A stretch of DNA of 50,875 nucleotides from Mycobacterium gastri. GTDB lineage: Bacteria > Actinomycetota > Actinomycetes > Mycobacteriales > Mycobacteriaceae. Location: positions 1 through 50,875 of the forward strand of contig NZ_LQOX01000048.1 in assembly GCF_002102175.1 (NCBI RefSeq). The letters run 5' to 3'. Position numbers and translations under genes: made by a program. Below are positions 7,135 to 15,763 of the stretch, piece after piece. Each line of letters begins with the position of its first letter. Position 1 is the stretch's first letter. Below the pieces are notes generated by a model that saw only the letters and a list, made by a program, of their open reading frames with translations, was not told the DNA's origin and ran no database searches.

Positions 7135-8594
7135 GCCGCCCGCTGATTGCGGCGTAGCGCGGTCAGGGTCTGCCAGGTGAGCGGGCCGAACGCTGCGCTG
7201 GTTGCCAGGTATGCGGCAGCGGCAGCTCCCAGGACGAGAGCCACGTGCTGACCCCAAAGCAGCAGTGTCACCGCGACACTCGCCGCGGTCGGTAGCAGCA
7301 ACCGCAGCAAGAACGTCACCGGCGTGCGGTAACCGCACTGACGGCGTAGGCACCAGCCGGCAATCATCATGTTGGCCAGCTCGGTGCACACCAGTGCGAT
7401 GCCGGCTCCCACCGCGCCCAGCCGCCCGCCCAGGGCGAGGTTGAGCACGACGTTGAACGCGAGGGTGGCCACCGACAGCCAGAACCAGAACCGCTGGCGG
7501 TGGCTGGCGAACAGACCCTCGCCCAGGGTGGTGGTGACGAAGCGCAGTGCCACCGCGACGAACAGCAGCGCCAGCGTCGGCGTGCCGCGGCCGACGAATG
7601 CCTGGTTGCCGAACAACCTGATCAGCGGTCCGGCGAGCAACGCGCCGACAACCGCGACCGGGACCGCCAGGAAATACATCAGCTCGACACTGCGGCGCAT
7701 GAAGCCGGCAAATGCCGCGACATCGCGCGAAAACAGTTCGGTGGCCGTCGACAGCGTGGACTTGAGGAAGAACACCGACACCACCAGGGTGTTGAGCGCG
7801 ATCGAGGACGCCAAGCCGTAGACGCCCACCTCGGAATGGGTGTTCACCAAGGACAAGATCACCCCGTCGGCGCGCCAGTACAGGACGGTGATCATGGTCA
7901 CGCCCATCGGAAAGAGGCTCTCCCGCAACAGATCCGCGGCCTCGCGCAGCGCGAAGCTGGGACGCAACGAAACATGGCGCGCGGCAGCGCTGCTCTGGAT
8001 CAGCACCTGCAGGGTCGTCGGAATGAGCTGTACTACCGCGAACCAGATGACGTCGGCTCGTCCCGCCACCAGAAACGCGATCACGGCCAGCGTGGCCAAC
8101 CGCCCGACGACGTCGGAGACCGCCACCGCGAAGAACCGCACGGTGGTCTGAAACACCGGCTCGAGCCGTGTCGTCATCGTCACGATGAGCAGTTGCGTCG
8201 ACAACACCACGAGCATCACCCGCACTTGGTGGTCGCGGTACAGCAGCAACCCGGTTCCCGCCGCCAACGCCGTGAGCGGAACGCAATACAGCAGGGACAG
8301 CCCGTTGTAGATCCGGACCAGGCGCTCCAGGTCGTCGCGGCCTGAGGTCACCCGACGCACGATCACCCGCCCGACACCAAGATCGACCAGGCTTGCCCAC
8401 ATTCCGATGAATGCGACCGCGATGGTGAGCTGGCCGTAGCGGTCGGGACCCAGATAACGAGCCGTCATTGCCACCGAGACCACCGAGGCCAGCATCCCCA
8501 GCATCCGGCAGATCAGCTGGATCGAGAACGCGTGAGCCAGCCGGGCGACCGGCACCGACGGTGCGACCGCACCGGGTGCCGTCGGCTCAGTCAT
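7131..8594 (-). CDS. Wzx-type polysaccharide flippase (MOP superfamily)
   Basis: This 487-residue polytopic membrane protein has about 12-14 hydrophobic segments. The start region (SIQLICRMLGMLASVVSVAMTARYLGPDRYGQ cannot be written whole, but ARYLGPDRYGQLTIAVAF is diagnostic) matches the N-terminal helix pair of Wzx/RfbX and MATE-related oligosaccharide exporters, where a conserved LGPxxYGxLA motif follows TM1. It would move the undecaprenyl- or decaprenyl-linked oligosaccharide made by its neighbours across the plasma membrane. It lies 13 bp downstream of the sugar-1-phosphate transferase and is joined by ATGA to the next small ORF. Its presence, without an ABC exporter, places the locus in the Wzx-dependent type. 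No Wzy polymerase or chain-length regulator is seen in this window. Confidence 0.85.
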   Translation of the reverse strand: MTEPTAPGAVAPSVPVARLAHAFSIQLICRMLGMLASVVSVAMTARYLGPDRYGQLTIAVAFIGMWASLVDLGVGRVIVRRVTSGRDDLERLVRIYNGLSLLYCVPLTALAAGTGLLLYRDHQVRVMLVVLSTQLLIVTMTTRLEPVFQTTVRFFAVAVSDVVGRLATLAVIAFLVAGRADVIWFAVVQLIPTTLQVLIQSSAAARHVSLRPSFALREAADLLRESLFPMGVTMITVLYWRADGVILSLVNTHSEVGVYGLASSIALNTLVVSVFFLKSTLSTATELFSRDVAAFAGFMRRSVELMYFLAVPVAVVGALLAGPLIRLFGNQAFVGRGTPTLALLFVAVALRFVTTTLGEGLFASHRQRFWFWLSVATLAFNVVLNLALGGRLGAVGAGIALVCTELANMMIAGWCLRRQCGYRTPVTFLLRLLLPTAASVAVTLLLWGQHVALVLGAAAAAYLATSAAFGPLTWQTLTALRRNQRAA

Positions 8595-8607
8595 GGCCCA
8601 CGGCCAC

Positions 8608-10113
8608 CTAGTATGCTCCGTGGCCCGTCAAGACGGCTTTCACCGTCTTGGCGATGATCATGAGATCACCTGCCATCGACCAATTGTCGACGTACGACAG
8701 ATCCAGCCGCACCGACTCTTCCCAGGTGAGTTCTGAGCGGCCGCTTACCTGCCATATTCCGGTAACGCCCGGCTTCACCAGGAGCCGCCGCTTCACATCA
8801 CCGTTGTAGGTGTCGACTTCGCGGCTCAACGGAGGCCGCGGCCCGACCACGCTCATGTCCTGCTTGATGACATTGACGAATTGGGGGAGCTCATCGATGC
8901 TGAATCTGCGGAGTAATCTGCCGACAGGCGTGACCCGGGGGTCTTGACGCATCTTGAACAATATTCCACCGGCGCCCTGATTCATCGAGAACAGGCGGTC
9001 GATTTGTGTGTCGGCGTCTGCTTCCATTGTTCGGAGCTTAAGCATCATGAAGGGCTCGCCATTAATACCGATACGTTCGGAACGGTAAAAGACCGGTCCT
9101 TTGCTGGTCAGCTTGATCGCGATAGCAGATGCAATGAGAAGTGGCGATACCACGATCAGCGCCGCCAGCGCGAAACAGAAGTCGAATGTCCGCTTTTGAA
9201 AGCGCTGGGCGCCGGTGTATAGCGGCTTTTCGACATGCAGTAGCGAGAATCCGGCGACCGGCCGCACGGTCAATCGCGCCTCCGCGATGTCCATCACCCC
9301 CGGCGACAACACCAAGTCGACGTCCATCGTCTCCAACTGCCACATCAAGTTTCTGATCGCGTGCTCGCCGAAATGCTCGGTCTGGGTCACCACCACGGTG
9401 TTCGCGCCGCAGGCGTCAAGCGCTGCCACCGCATAGGATTCGTCTCCCAGAATCGGAACTTTGCGGCCTTCGACCGCCAGGGTCTCGCCGCGGGGCGGGC
9501 CATACCCGGGAATGCAGACCCCGACGACGACGTAGCCGTCGAGTGGGTTACGGTCCAGTTCATGTGCCAGGCGTGAAAGTCCTTGGCGGTCTCCGATAGC
9601 CAGCGACATCGTCTGGTATTCGCCCTGGGCTCGCTTCCGGCGGATATACCTGCGCCAGCTGTTGCGGCTCGTCAGCAATCCCAGGGTGCCGACGGGAAGC
9701 GCCACCGCCAGATAGCCCCGGGCCAAATCAATCTTGGCGAGAAGCGTCACCATTGCGATGATCCCGAATGTCCAAAATGATGCGCTGCTGATTCGCCGGT
9801 ACTCGTCGATTCCCACTCCGATAACGTGCGGTGATCGCGTGTGGAATATCGCCAGCGACGAAAGCCACAGCGCCGCGAAGAGGAAGGAGAACAGCGTCAT
9901 CACCGGGCCCGGGTAACCCGACTTGTTCGGCGAATCGCCGAAGCGGACGTATTGGGCGAGCATGACCGATCCGAAGACGATCACCGAGTCGGCGATCAGC
10001 AGCCGCTGTGAATAGCGGTGCTGCCAGCGCCCGATTGTATTGCGGTCGGGCGTGAGCACCGGAGCCAGAGTTACCGGCGAATTGTCGGTTCGGCGGTGAA
10101 GTGACGGGATCAC
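8608..10113 (-). CDS. Polyprenyl-phosphate sugar-1-phosphate transferase (bacterial sugar transferase)
   Basis: From GTG 10113 the protein has 501 residues. This start has AGGGGA upstream and lies 16 bp after the wecG-like stop, whereas the longer frame to 10209 would overlap that gene. Four N-terminal membrane helices precede a cytoplasmic CoA-binding-like module (residues about 170-300), then a fifth hydrophobic segment (FDFCFALAALIVVSPLLIA). The C-terminal catalytic domain is the classical sugar transferase: KGPVFYRSERIG, MLKLRTM, VTPVGRLLRRFSIDELPQF, MSVVGPRPPL and KPGVTGIWQVSGRS. WbaP/CpsE/EpsL-type enzymes transfer a hexose-1-phosphate from UDP- or GDP-sugar to undecaprenyl (in mycobacteria decaprenyl) phosphate and so initiate the repeat unit. 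The sugar is not predictable. Confidence 0.9.
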   Translation of the reverse strand: MIPSLHRRTDNSPVTLAPVLTPDRNTIGRWQHRYSQRLLIADSVIVFGSVMLAQYVRFGDSPNKSGYPGPVMTLFSFLFAALWLSSLAIFHTRSPHVIGVGIDEYRRISSASFWTFGIIAMVTLLAKIDLARGYLAVALPVGTLGLLTSRNSWRRYIRRKRAQGEYQTMSLAIGDRQGLSRLAHELDRNPLDGYVVVGVCIPGYGPPRGETLAVEGRKVPILGDESYAVAALDACGANTVVVTQTEHFGEHAIRNLMWQLETMDVDLVLSPGVMDIAEARLTVRPVAGFSLLHVEKPLYTGAQRFQKRTFDFCFALAALIVVSPLLIASAIAIKLTSKGPVFYRSERIGINGEPFMMLKLRTMEADADTQIDRLFSMNQGAGGILFKMRQDPRVTPVGRLLRRFSIDELPQFVNVIKQDMSVVGPRPPLSREVDTYNGDVKRRLLVKPGVTGIWQVSGRSELTWEESVRLDLSYVDNWSMAGDLMIIAKTVKAVLTGHGAY

Positions 10114-10129
10114 GCTGGCTCGCTTTCCC

Positions 10130-10996
10130 CTACACGGTTGCTGGCTCGGGCGGCGCGGCATCGCGGACTGCGCCGCTGATATCGGGGTGATCACTTGCCG
10201 GCGTGCCAACGCAGTACGTGCTGGGATAGCAGATCAGCTGCGCGCGCGCGGTACGGAGCAAGGCGATAGGGCCCTGCAGCAAGTAACGGCGGGCCAACCG
10301 CCGCGGCTCGCTGATCAAGCGGTGCAACCATTCCAGCCCGAATTTCTGCATCCACCCCGGAGCCCGTTTGGTCTTGCCGGCCAGGAAGTCGATGGCACCG
10401 CCACAGGGCAGCAAAACCCGGGCACCGGTCGCGCAGCCATACCGGTCAACCCATTGCTCTTGACGCGGCTTGCCGAGGCTGACGGTCAGGATGTCGGTGC
10501 GCGCGGCGCGGATGGCCGCCGCCAACTGCCCAGAAAGCGATTCGATGTCATCGGCGTCCGGCGCCCACATCCCCGAAATGGCAAGCGCTGGATGACGTTT
10601 CCGTAAGAAGCGGGCAAGCAGGCGGTGGGTTTCGGCGCTACCGCCAAAAAAGCCGACCCGCTGCCCGGTCTTTTCGGCCAGCGTCAACACGCTGGGAAGC
10701 AGGTCGGCCCCAGTCACCCGGGGCCACGGCTTGCCGGTGAGCAGTTGACCCCGCCAGGTGATCGGCGTTCCGTCGGCCAGTAACAGCCAGTCCAGCGGGC
10801 CCGTGGGCGCCGGCATGACCTTGCGGAAGTGGTACAGGTGGTCGAGGTTCACCGAGCCCACGGCCAGGCTCGCTGTCGTCGGGGATTGCAGTCGCGACGC
10901 GATGATCGACAGCACGTCGTCGAACTCCCAGCGATCGACTATGGTGCCGCCGATGATCATCCGCACGCCGGTTTCGGGCAGCGTGTCCACGCTCAT
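10130..10996 (-). CDS. WecG/TagA/CpsF-family glycosyltransferase (GT26)
   Basis: The protein has 288 residues from ATG 10996; a frame-open extension to 11080 has no ribosome-binding site. The family signatures are ADGTPITWRGQL, RVTGADLLPSV and GFFGGSAETHRLLARFL, then VSLGKPRQEQWVDRY, and a closing FLAGKTKRAPGWMQ, LEWLHRLISEPRRLARRYL. GT26 enzymes add the second sugar to a polyprenyl-diphospho-sugar (for example ManNAcA in ECA or ManNAc in teichoic acid linkage units). It is the first gene of the minus-strand polysaccharide operon, directly before the sugar-1-phosphate transferase that provides its acceptor. The 104-bp gap to the PPE stop is the likely promoter region. Confidence 0.9.
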   Translation of the reverse strand: MSVDTLPETGVRMIIGGTIVDRWEFDDVLSIIASRLQSPTTASLAVGSVNLDHLYHFRKVMPAPTGPLDWLLLADGTPITWRGQLLTGKPWPRVTGADLLPSVLTLAEKTGQRVGFFGGSAETHRLLARFLRKRHPALAISGMWAPDADDIESLSGQLAAAIRAARTDILTVSLGKPRQEQWVDRYGCATGARVLLPCGGAIDFLAGKTKRAPGWMQKFGLEWLHRLISEPRRLARRYLLQGPIALLRTARAQLICYPSTYCVGTPASDHPDISGAVRDAAPPEPATV

Positions 10997-11100
10997 GAGC
11001 TGATGCCTGCTCGATGCCGTTCTCGACGGCTTGGGGGAGCGGATCCAGCCGCGCCGGAGAGATTCCGAGAACCTAGCCATAGACCGGCCATGTCAACGGC

Positions 11101-12255
11101 CTACGTGTATCCGGCAGCCGGTGGGCGGGTCATTACCGTGGGGACAATCCCGTATCGCGGACCGACAGATCTGCCCGGGCCGGTCAAACCGGATCGCGGC
11201 GCCGCGCCCAATAGGCTTGGCGCCGCGTTGGCAGCATCAAGGCCGTTCGGCAATGCGGCGGCGGCGCCCATGTTCGCCGTCGGGATCACGCTGGTCCAGC
11301 TCGCCGGCACTGACAGCGGGCCCAATGCGGCCGCATTGCCCATGCTGCCCGCTACGCCCGGTCCCACGGACGAGATCAGGCCTACCCCCGAGCTGACCGC
11401 ACCCGCTGCTCCTTCTGCTGCCGCTTGCGCCGCGGCGGCTGCTCCACTCGCCAAACCCTGTGCGGTTTGGGCTATTCCGAGGATGGACGACATCGAATAG
11501 AGCGGGGTCGCCGCGGCCATGAAATAGCTGGGAAGCGCGTAGACCGGGACGGTTGCGAGGGTGGGCATCAGCGACGACGAGGAGCTTAGAAGGCCGGAAA
11601 GGGGTGATGCCAGCCCGTCCAGCATGGCCGGAACCGAGGACACCAGGCCGGCCAGCGATAGTTGCTCTGTTCCCGAGGCCGCTGCGGCTTGGGCGACTGC
11701 GGTGCTCTGCCCGGCCAAACCAACCGGGTTGATGACCTCCGGCGGCGAGATCAACAGGGTCAGTTCACAAGCGGTTGCCGAGTTCGCGGCATACTCATAC
11801 ATCGCCGCGGCGTCCTGCGCCCACATCTCGCCGTAATGGGCTTCGGTGGCCGCGATCGCCGTCGAGTTCTGGCCGAAGAAGTTGGTGGCGACCAGTGCCG
11901 CGAGTAGAGCCCGGTTGGCCGCGACCACCGGCGGCGGCACCGTCATCGCGAAGGCCGCCTCATAGCCCTCGATGGCAAGCACGGCCTGACTGGCCGTTTC
12001 CGCCGCCCGTGCGGCGACCCCGGCCGTCCACGCCACATAGGGTCCGAGTGCCGACGCCATGGACAGCGATGCGGGTCCCAGCCAGCGTCCGCTGGTCAAT
12101 CCCGCGATCACCGACCGGTACTGACCTGCGGTCGCGTGCAGTTCGGCGGCCAAGCTGTCCCACATCGCCGCGGCCGCCGCCAGCGATCCCGGGCCGGGAC
12201 CGGCATACATTCGCGCGGAGTTGATCTCCGGCGGTAAGCCACCGAAATCCATCAC
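11101..12255 (-). CDS. PPE family protein, SVP subgroup
   Basis: This 384-residue protein has an N-terminal PPE domain: [20 protein letters not shown], with the helical hairpin up to about residue 180, including [19 protein letters not shown] and the alanine-rich helices ending in [16 protein letters not shown]. The C-terminal half is Ala/Gly/Ser-rich and contains the GPLSVPASW segment that defines the PPE-SVP subfamily. PPE proteins of this type are ESX-5 substrates found in slow growers, normally paired with a PE partner; no PE gene is adjacent. It lies just upstream of the polysaccharide operon on the same strand, but co-transcription is not evident. Confidence 0.9.
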   Translation of the reverse strand: MMDFGGLPPEINSARMYAGPGPGSLAAAAAMWDSLAAELHATAGQYRSVIAGLTSGRWLGPASLSMASALGPYVAWTAGVAARAAETASQAVLAIEGYEAAFAMTVPPPVVAANRALLAALVATNFFGQNSTAIAATEAHYGEMWAQDAAAMYEYAANSATACELTLLISPPEVINPVGLAGQSTAVAQAAAASGTEQLSLAGLVSSVPAMLDGLASPLSGLLSSSSSLMPTLATVPVYALPSYFMAAATPLYSMSSILGIAQTAQGLASGAAAAAQAAAEGAAGAVSSGVGLISSVGPGVAGSMGNAAALGPLSVPASWTSVIPTANMGAAAALPNGLDAANAAPSLLGAAPRSGLTGPGRSVGPRYGIVPTVMTRPPAAGYT

Positions 12256-12782
12256 GTCAAACCCCGGCCGTGGCTAGGCTCCCCAGATGCCGCGAAGCGC
12301 AACCACCTCGCGGCGGAGTCGGCGTGCGGCACCTCAGCTGCAGGAGCTGCCGGAGCTGCTGAAGCCGGCTTTCCGCCCGTCATCGCGGAGCCTCTGTGGC
12401 GAAAGACATTCACTTCTCCCCTAACGCGTGCAGGCTGACGGAAATGGAGCCGAGTGACACGCCTCGTGTCCGACCGTCAGTATCCGGACCCGTTCCCTAC
12501 CCTCATTGACGTCAAGATTTCAGCAGGTCAGTAAACTGACAGTCGTATGATAGCGGTTCTAACATCCCATCCGTATCGTTTTCGCCGCTGAGCTACGCGG
12601 CAGTCCGCTTCCGGGTCGGCGGTGCTCAGCAGTCGGCATTCGGTCGGGCATGCGGGGCCGCGCTCGGCACCTACCTGGAAGTGCCGGCCGGGTCCAGCGG
12701 CGACGGCGCTACGGGTGCGACGGGGTCCGATTTCGCGGCAGGTACCCCCCGCATCGAGCAGCGTCCTCAGAAAGCAGCGTCC
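12256..12782. promoter_or_regulatory. Gene-free 527-bp region with unassigned regulatory-looking motifs
   Basis: No credible ORF is seen. Three compact signals cluster within 50 bp: the perfect palindrome TTGACGTCAA at 12506-12515, the inverted repeat GTCAGT-AA-ACTGAC at 12527-12540, and a near-consensus -10 hexamer TATGAT at 12546-12551 on the plus strand. The PPE gene begins 250 bp to the left on the other strand and no plus-strand gene follows for 3 kb. The motifs may control the PPE gene, an unannotated RNA, or nothing. Confidence 0.35.
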
Positions 12783-12789
12783 TCAGAAA
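12758..12789. repeat. Perfect 16-bp tandem duplication at the end of the DUF5313 gene
   Basis: The 16-mer GCAGCGTCCTCAGAAA occurs twice back to back, at 12758-12773 and 12774-12789. The second copy contains the stop codon of the minus-strand DUF5313 gene (12783-12785). The first copy is downstream of the stop. It looks like a recent slippage duplication that added sequence after the coding end without altering the protein. Confidence 0.8.
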
Positions 12790-13205
12790 AATGGATTGCT
12801 GTTCGAATACCGCTTCGCCTCTTCCGGGCGCGGGCCGTAGCGCCGGACGTACTCCTCGTGCATCTTCGCGTCTTTCTCCCGCCTGATCGCGTCAACCACG
12901 TTCGGGTCCAACCCATGCTGGGCCAGGCGGTGCCGCCGCCACACCTTGTTCAGCGCGAGCGAGATCAACAACGCCCAAATGTAGATCGGTACCGTCATCT
13001 CGATATGCACGTACAGCGACGCGGGCAGTAGCCAGAACGGTGCCAGTACCAGCAGCGGCGGTATTGCCATCAGGAACATGAACCGGCGGACCGCTCCCTT
13101 ACCGGCCAGATCCCGTGCGACCCAACTTTGCATCGAGTCGGGCAGGCGTCGAAGGCCGTAGGAGTACGCCAGGTATTGCAGGAAATTGGGTCGTCCGGCT
13201 GCCAT
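12783..13205 (-). CDS. DUF5313 mycobacterial membrane protein
   Basis: The 140-residue protein starts at ATG 13205, with a strong GAGGAG site 6-7 nt upstream; the open frame further upstream to 13424 is not needed. The N-terminal motif RPNFLQYLAYSYGLRRLPD and the following SWVARDLAGKGA are characteristic of the DUF5313 family, which is common in mycobacteria. Two membrane helices follow (FMFLMAIPPLLVLAPFWLL and TVPIYIWALLISLAL), then a basic cytosolic stretch NKVWRRHRLAQHGLDPN and a charged tail ending PFF. The function of the family is unknown. The gene stands alone between the PPE gene and the diiron protein. Confidence 0.8.
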   Translation of the reverse strand: MAAGRPNFLQYLAYSYGLRRLPDSMQSWVARDLAGKGAVRRFMFLMAIPPLLVLAPFWLLPASLYVHIEMTVPIYIWALLISLALNKVWRRHRLAQHGLDPNVVDAIRREKDAKMHEEYVRRYGPRPEEAKRYSNSNPFF

Positions 13206-13469
13206 AGCCGCTCCTCGTGGTTTGGTCGTTCCTGTGCATTCCCGTGCATACCCGCAAGCTCCGGTCCAGCCGTCGCACCGCCTGGGACGGTGCTTGTCAA
13301 CGATAATCCGCTCGAGAAGGGGGCGGGGCAATCGTGAGCCGCGGATCAATTGGGTGACCGCAGAGGCCACACGCACCCGGGCCTGGGGCGGTGGCCTATC
13401 GGCGTTGGAATCTCTTAACTGCAAAGCACTTTCATCCCGCGGGCGGTGGCGCAGGGTGCGGGCGACCGG

Positions 13470-14294
13470 TCACGGATACGCGGCGAGATACGTTTCGTTG
13501 CTCAGACCAGCGGTCAATTCCTCGACGTCGAACGGCCGGCCGAGCCGGGCGCGGAGCTGCTGCGGGTCGATGAGGAGCCGGACTTCGGCGGTTTGCTCGG
13601 CAAACAGCCGCCCGATGAATGGGTAGATGCGGCGCATGATTGCGCGCTCGGCGGGCGTGCAGTGCGACGCGCAATAGCCGACATGGCCTATCTCGTCGGT
13701 AAGGATTTCGCTGTAGAGCAGTTCGATTCGTCCGGCGACGTCGGGTTCGTCGGCGAACAGTTCGATGCCGACTCGGCGCAGTTCGTCGAACATTATGCAG
13801 CCGGCCATCTCCGCGGCCCCGACGAACACGAAGGCGAACCTTTCTGGCAGGAACACTCCAGCCTTGACGAGCTGTCGCATTACGAACGGCGGAGCGGCCA
13901 CCTGGAATGGCAGGTCGAAAATGTCCAATGCGTATGCCAGCAACCGGGTGTGGTAGTGCTCTTCGAGTTCTACGTAAACGCGCTCGGGCGCTACATCCTC
14001 AGCGCTGTTGCGCCCGTAGGTTTCGCCCAGCCCCACGCCGAAGCGTTCTGCCTGATTGAGCTTCGCCGTCGCCAGCAGGAACAGCATTTTCGGGTCCAGG
14101 CCCGGTTCGGGTCGCCGCCGGCGCAGGTTGCGTAGAAACGTCGATCGGTCTGCCGGACGGGCCGACCGCACCGGGTGAGCCTCGAGGTCTTTGATGAACT
14201 CTTCTCGATTCGTCAGTCGCCGGTTGAGCAGGTCCGCTTCGCCGTCGCGCCGCACCAGGAAGTCCCTGTAGCCCTCGATGCCGCTTGTCTTCAT
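13470..14294 (-). CDS. Ferritin-like diiron protein
   Basis: This 274-residue, mainly helical protein carries two ExxH pairs, E112-x-x-H115 in ELEEHYHTRLL and E201-x-x-H204 in TDEIGHVGYC, with E162 (GAAEMAGC) and E83 available as further ligands. That is the four-helix diiron pattern of ferritin-like oxygenases or reductases, related in style to AurF or ribonucleotide-reductase R2-like oxidases. It has no signal peptide. The start overlaps the stop of the upstream TetR gene by ATGA, so the regulator and enzyme form a two-gene unit and the regulator probably controls it. The substrate is unknown; N-oxygenation or hydroxylation and detoxification are possibilities only. Confidence 0.65.
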   Translation of the reverse strand: MKTSGIEGYRDFLVRRDGEADLLNRRLTNREEFIKDLEAHPVRSARPADRSTFLRNLRRRRPEPGLDPKMLFLLATAKLNQAERFGVGLGETYGRNSAEDVAPERVYVELEEHYHTRLLAYALDIFDLPFQVAAPPFVMRQLVKAGVFLPERFAFVFVGAAEMAGCIMFDELRRVGIELFADEPDVAGRIELLYSEILTDEIGHVGYCASHCTPAERAIMRRIYPFIGRLFAEQTAEVRLLIDPQQLRARLGRPFDVEELTAGLSNETYLAAYP

Positions 14295-14953
14295 CGTGCC
14301 TCCATCCCTTTGACAATCGTTGTTACGTACCGGCTCAACACGGCATCCGCTGTCGGCGAATGGTGTGCACCGGTGGCAAGCAGGGCGTAGAGCCCGGTCA
14401 AGAAGAACACCGCGAGGTCGCGCGCGTCCGCGTCCGGCATGACCTGCCCCGCGTCCTGCGCCCGGCTGATCGCGTCGATCAAGAACTCCGCTAGCGGGTG
14501 CCGGCTCAACTCGTCTTCATCCGGGCGCGTCGACGAGAAGTGCAAACCCAGCATGTCCCGGAAAACCACTGTCCCCAGCCGACGTTCAGCATCTAGCACG
14601 TGGCGCACCAACCGGGAAAGCACCGATATCAGATCGCCGGCCTCGGCCTGGGCGCCCACGAGTTCGGCGACGATCCGGGTCTCCTCGTTTCGCTCCAACT
14701 CGACCAGCACTTGTTCCTTGGTGGGGAAGTGGAAGTAGAACGTCCCCCTTACCACCCCTGCCGCCGCGGCGATGGAGCTGACGTCGGCGCCGGCTATTCC
14801 GTTCCGCGCGATCTCCGCCAACGCGGCGTCGAACAGACGTGCCCGTGTTTCGAGCCGTCGAGCCTCCCGGATGCCGGCTGGTGATTCCGCTGCGGTGCTG
14901 TCCTGTGGTGACCGCACCGACACACCGTACGTCCATTCACTGGCAGCCGTCAA
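14291..14953 (-). CDS. TetR/AcrR-family transcriptional regulator
   Basis: The frame has 220 residues. The helix-turn-helix lies at about residues 35-80: RARLFDAALAEIARNGIAGA, SSIAAAAGVVRGTFYFHFPTKE. The C-terminal ligand-binding domain is helical and unassigned. The first 25 residues (MTAASEWTYGVSVRSPQDS) are unlike the family and the true start may be a GTG at about residue 11 or 13. It overlaps the diiron gene by 4 nt and is expected to autoregulate this pair; no clear palindromic operator was identified immediately upstream. Confidence 0.85.
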   Translation of the reverse strand: MTAASEWTYGVSVRSPQDSTAAESPAGIREARRLETRARLFDAALAEIARNGIAGADVSSIAAAAGVVRGTFYFHFPTKEQVLVELERNEETRIVAELVGAQAEAGDLISVLSRLVRHVLDAERRLGTVVFRDMLGLHFSSTRPDEDELSRHPLAEFLIDAISRAQDAGQVMPDADARDLAVFFLTGLYALLATGAHHSPTADAVLSRYVTTIVKGMEAR

Positions 14954-15060
14954 TGACGGTCGTCAGCGAAATGCGGAGTCGTCACCGTCGCCACGGGTCA
15001 TAGCCTCGGCGCGAGGCTATGACGACCCGAGCGACAACAATCCGGGCGCCACGGCCCCGG

Positions 15061-15299
15061 TCACGTGGGTCCGTCCGCGCGACGAAACGGTGAGCACGAT
15101 TCGCGCTCCGTGGCGTTTTCCAGCGACGTCCTTGCCTGGCTGCCGGCGTCGTTGGTCACCAGCCCGTCGGGCGTCAACAGACCCACGACCGGCGAAAGCT
15201 TGGGTGCCGGGCCCGTTCGCAGCCGCAATAGCTGCCAGGTCAGCAGGGCCACCGAAAGCACGTGCCTACCAGGCCGAGCACGAATCCGGCGACGTTCAC
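15061..15299 (-). pseudogene. Frameshifted remnant of a small membrane protein
   Basis: From GTG 15299 one frame reads VNVAGFVLGLVGT and then hits a stop. A single-base shift after GGCACG restores a second frame that continues VLSVALLTWQLLRLR and then PKLSPVVGLLTPDGLVTND. Joined, they give a plausible small membrane protein with one hydrophobic helix (GFVLGLVGTVLSVALLTWQ) of a type seen in actinobacteria. The break is best explained by a one-base deletion near 15262. The C-terminal part (SLENATERESCSPFRR) may also have drifted. Confidence 0.5.
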
Positions 15300-15504
15300 C
15301 GTGGCACCCGGCAGGGGTCGATCATGAGCGTGAAGGCTACTCTGATGCCAGCTGGGTTGTCGCGGTGCCTTCGACAACGGTAATGCGTTGTGGCGGAGGC
15401 GATCCGGCGCCGAGTCTGATGAAGTTCCAAATTTCGACTGAACATTTGCTAAGAGCGCGTTTCGCGGGCGGTGCCGCCTACGGCCGCGGCCCTAAAGTCG
15501 GGGC
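15300..15504. other. Intergenic region before the 83-residue protein
   Basis: I see no gene here. It lies between the frameshifted remnant and the plus-strand small protein. It is somewhat less GC-rich around 15420-15460 (AAATTTCGACTGAACATTTGC), which would suit a promoter for the downstream gene, but no clear -10/-35 pair was found. Confidence 0.3.
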
Positions 15505-15756
15505 ATGAGCACGAAGTACTACCTGCAGAAAGTGCCCGTCGAATCGGTGGAACCAGGCTTTTCGTTGGCCGTTGAGCACGACGGTGACTATCACCTGTTC
15601 CAGGTCGACTGCACGCAAATGTCGCGGCGCAGCGGCCAACCGGTGATGATCAGGCTCGCCTCGGAGCCAGTTGATGGCGGCGCTCCGTGGATCGTGGAGT
15701 ACGAAGCGGGTACGCCGGTGGTCCGGCTCCTCGGCATCTGCGAGGCCGCCTCGTAG
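15505..15756 (+). CDS. Small hypothetical protein (83 residues)
   Basis: The protein starts at ATG 15505 (MSTKYYLQKVPVESVEPGF), with GGGGC a few bases upstream. It is acidic with alternating hydrophobic residues, as in a small beta-rich protein: FSLAVEHDGDYHLFQVDC, then PVMIRLASEPV and APWIVEYEAGTPVVRLLG. It has no signal peptide, membrane helix or recognised motif. It converges with the phospholipase gene, separated by 7 bp. The composition and good periodicity support a real gene; no function is proposed. Confidence 0.6.
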   Translation: MSTKYYLQKVPVESVEPGFSLAVEHDGDYHLFQVDCTQMSRRSGQPVMIRLASEPVDGGAPWIVEYEAGTPVVRLLGICEAAS

Positions 15757-15763
15757 CTCGGCT

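Noticed and set aside
7135..8400. Long minus-strand frame overlapping the flippase gene in another frame
   Set aside because: Only its last 37 codons (7021-7134) have start and stop signals that make sense; the rest overlaps the flippase in a second frame and is Arg-rich.
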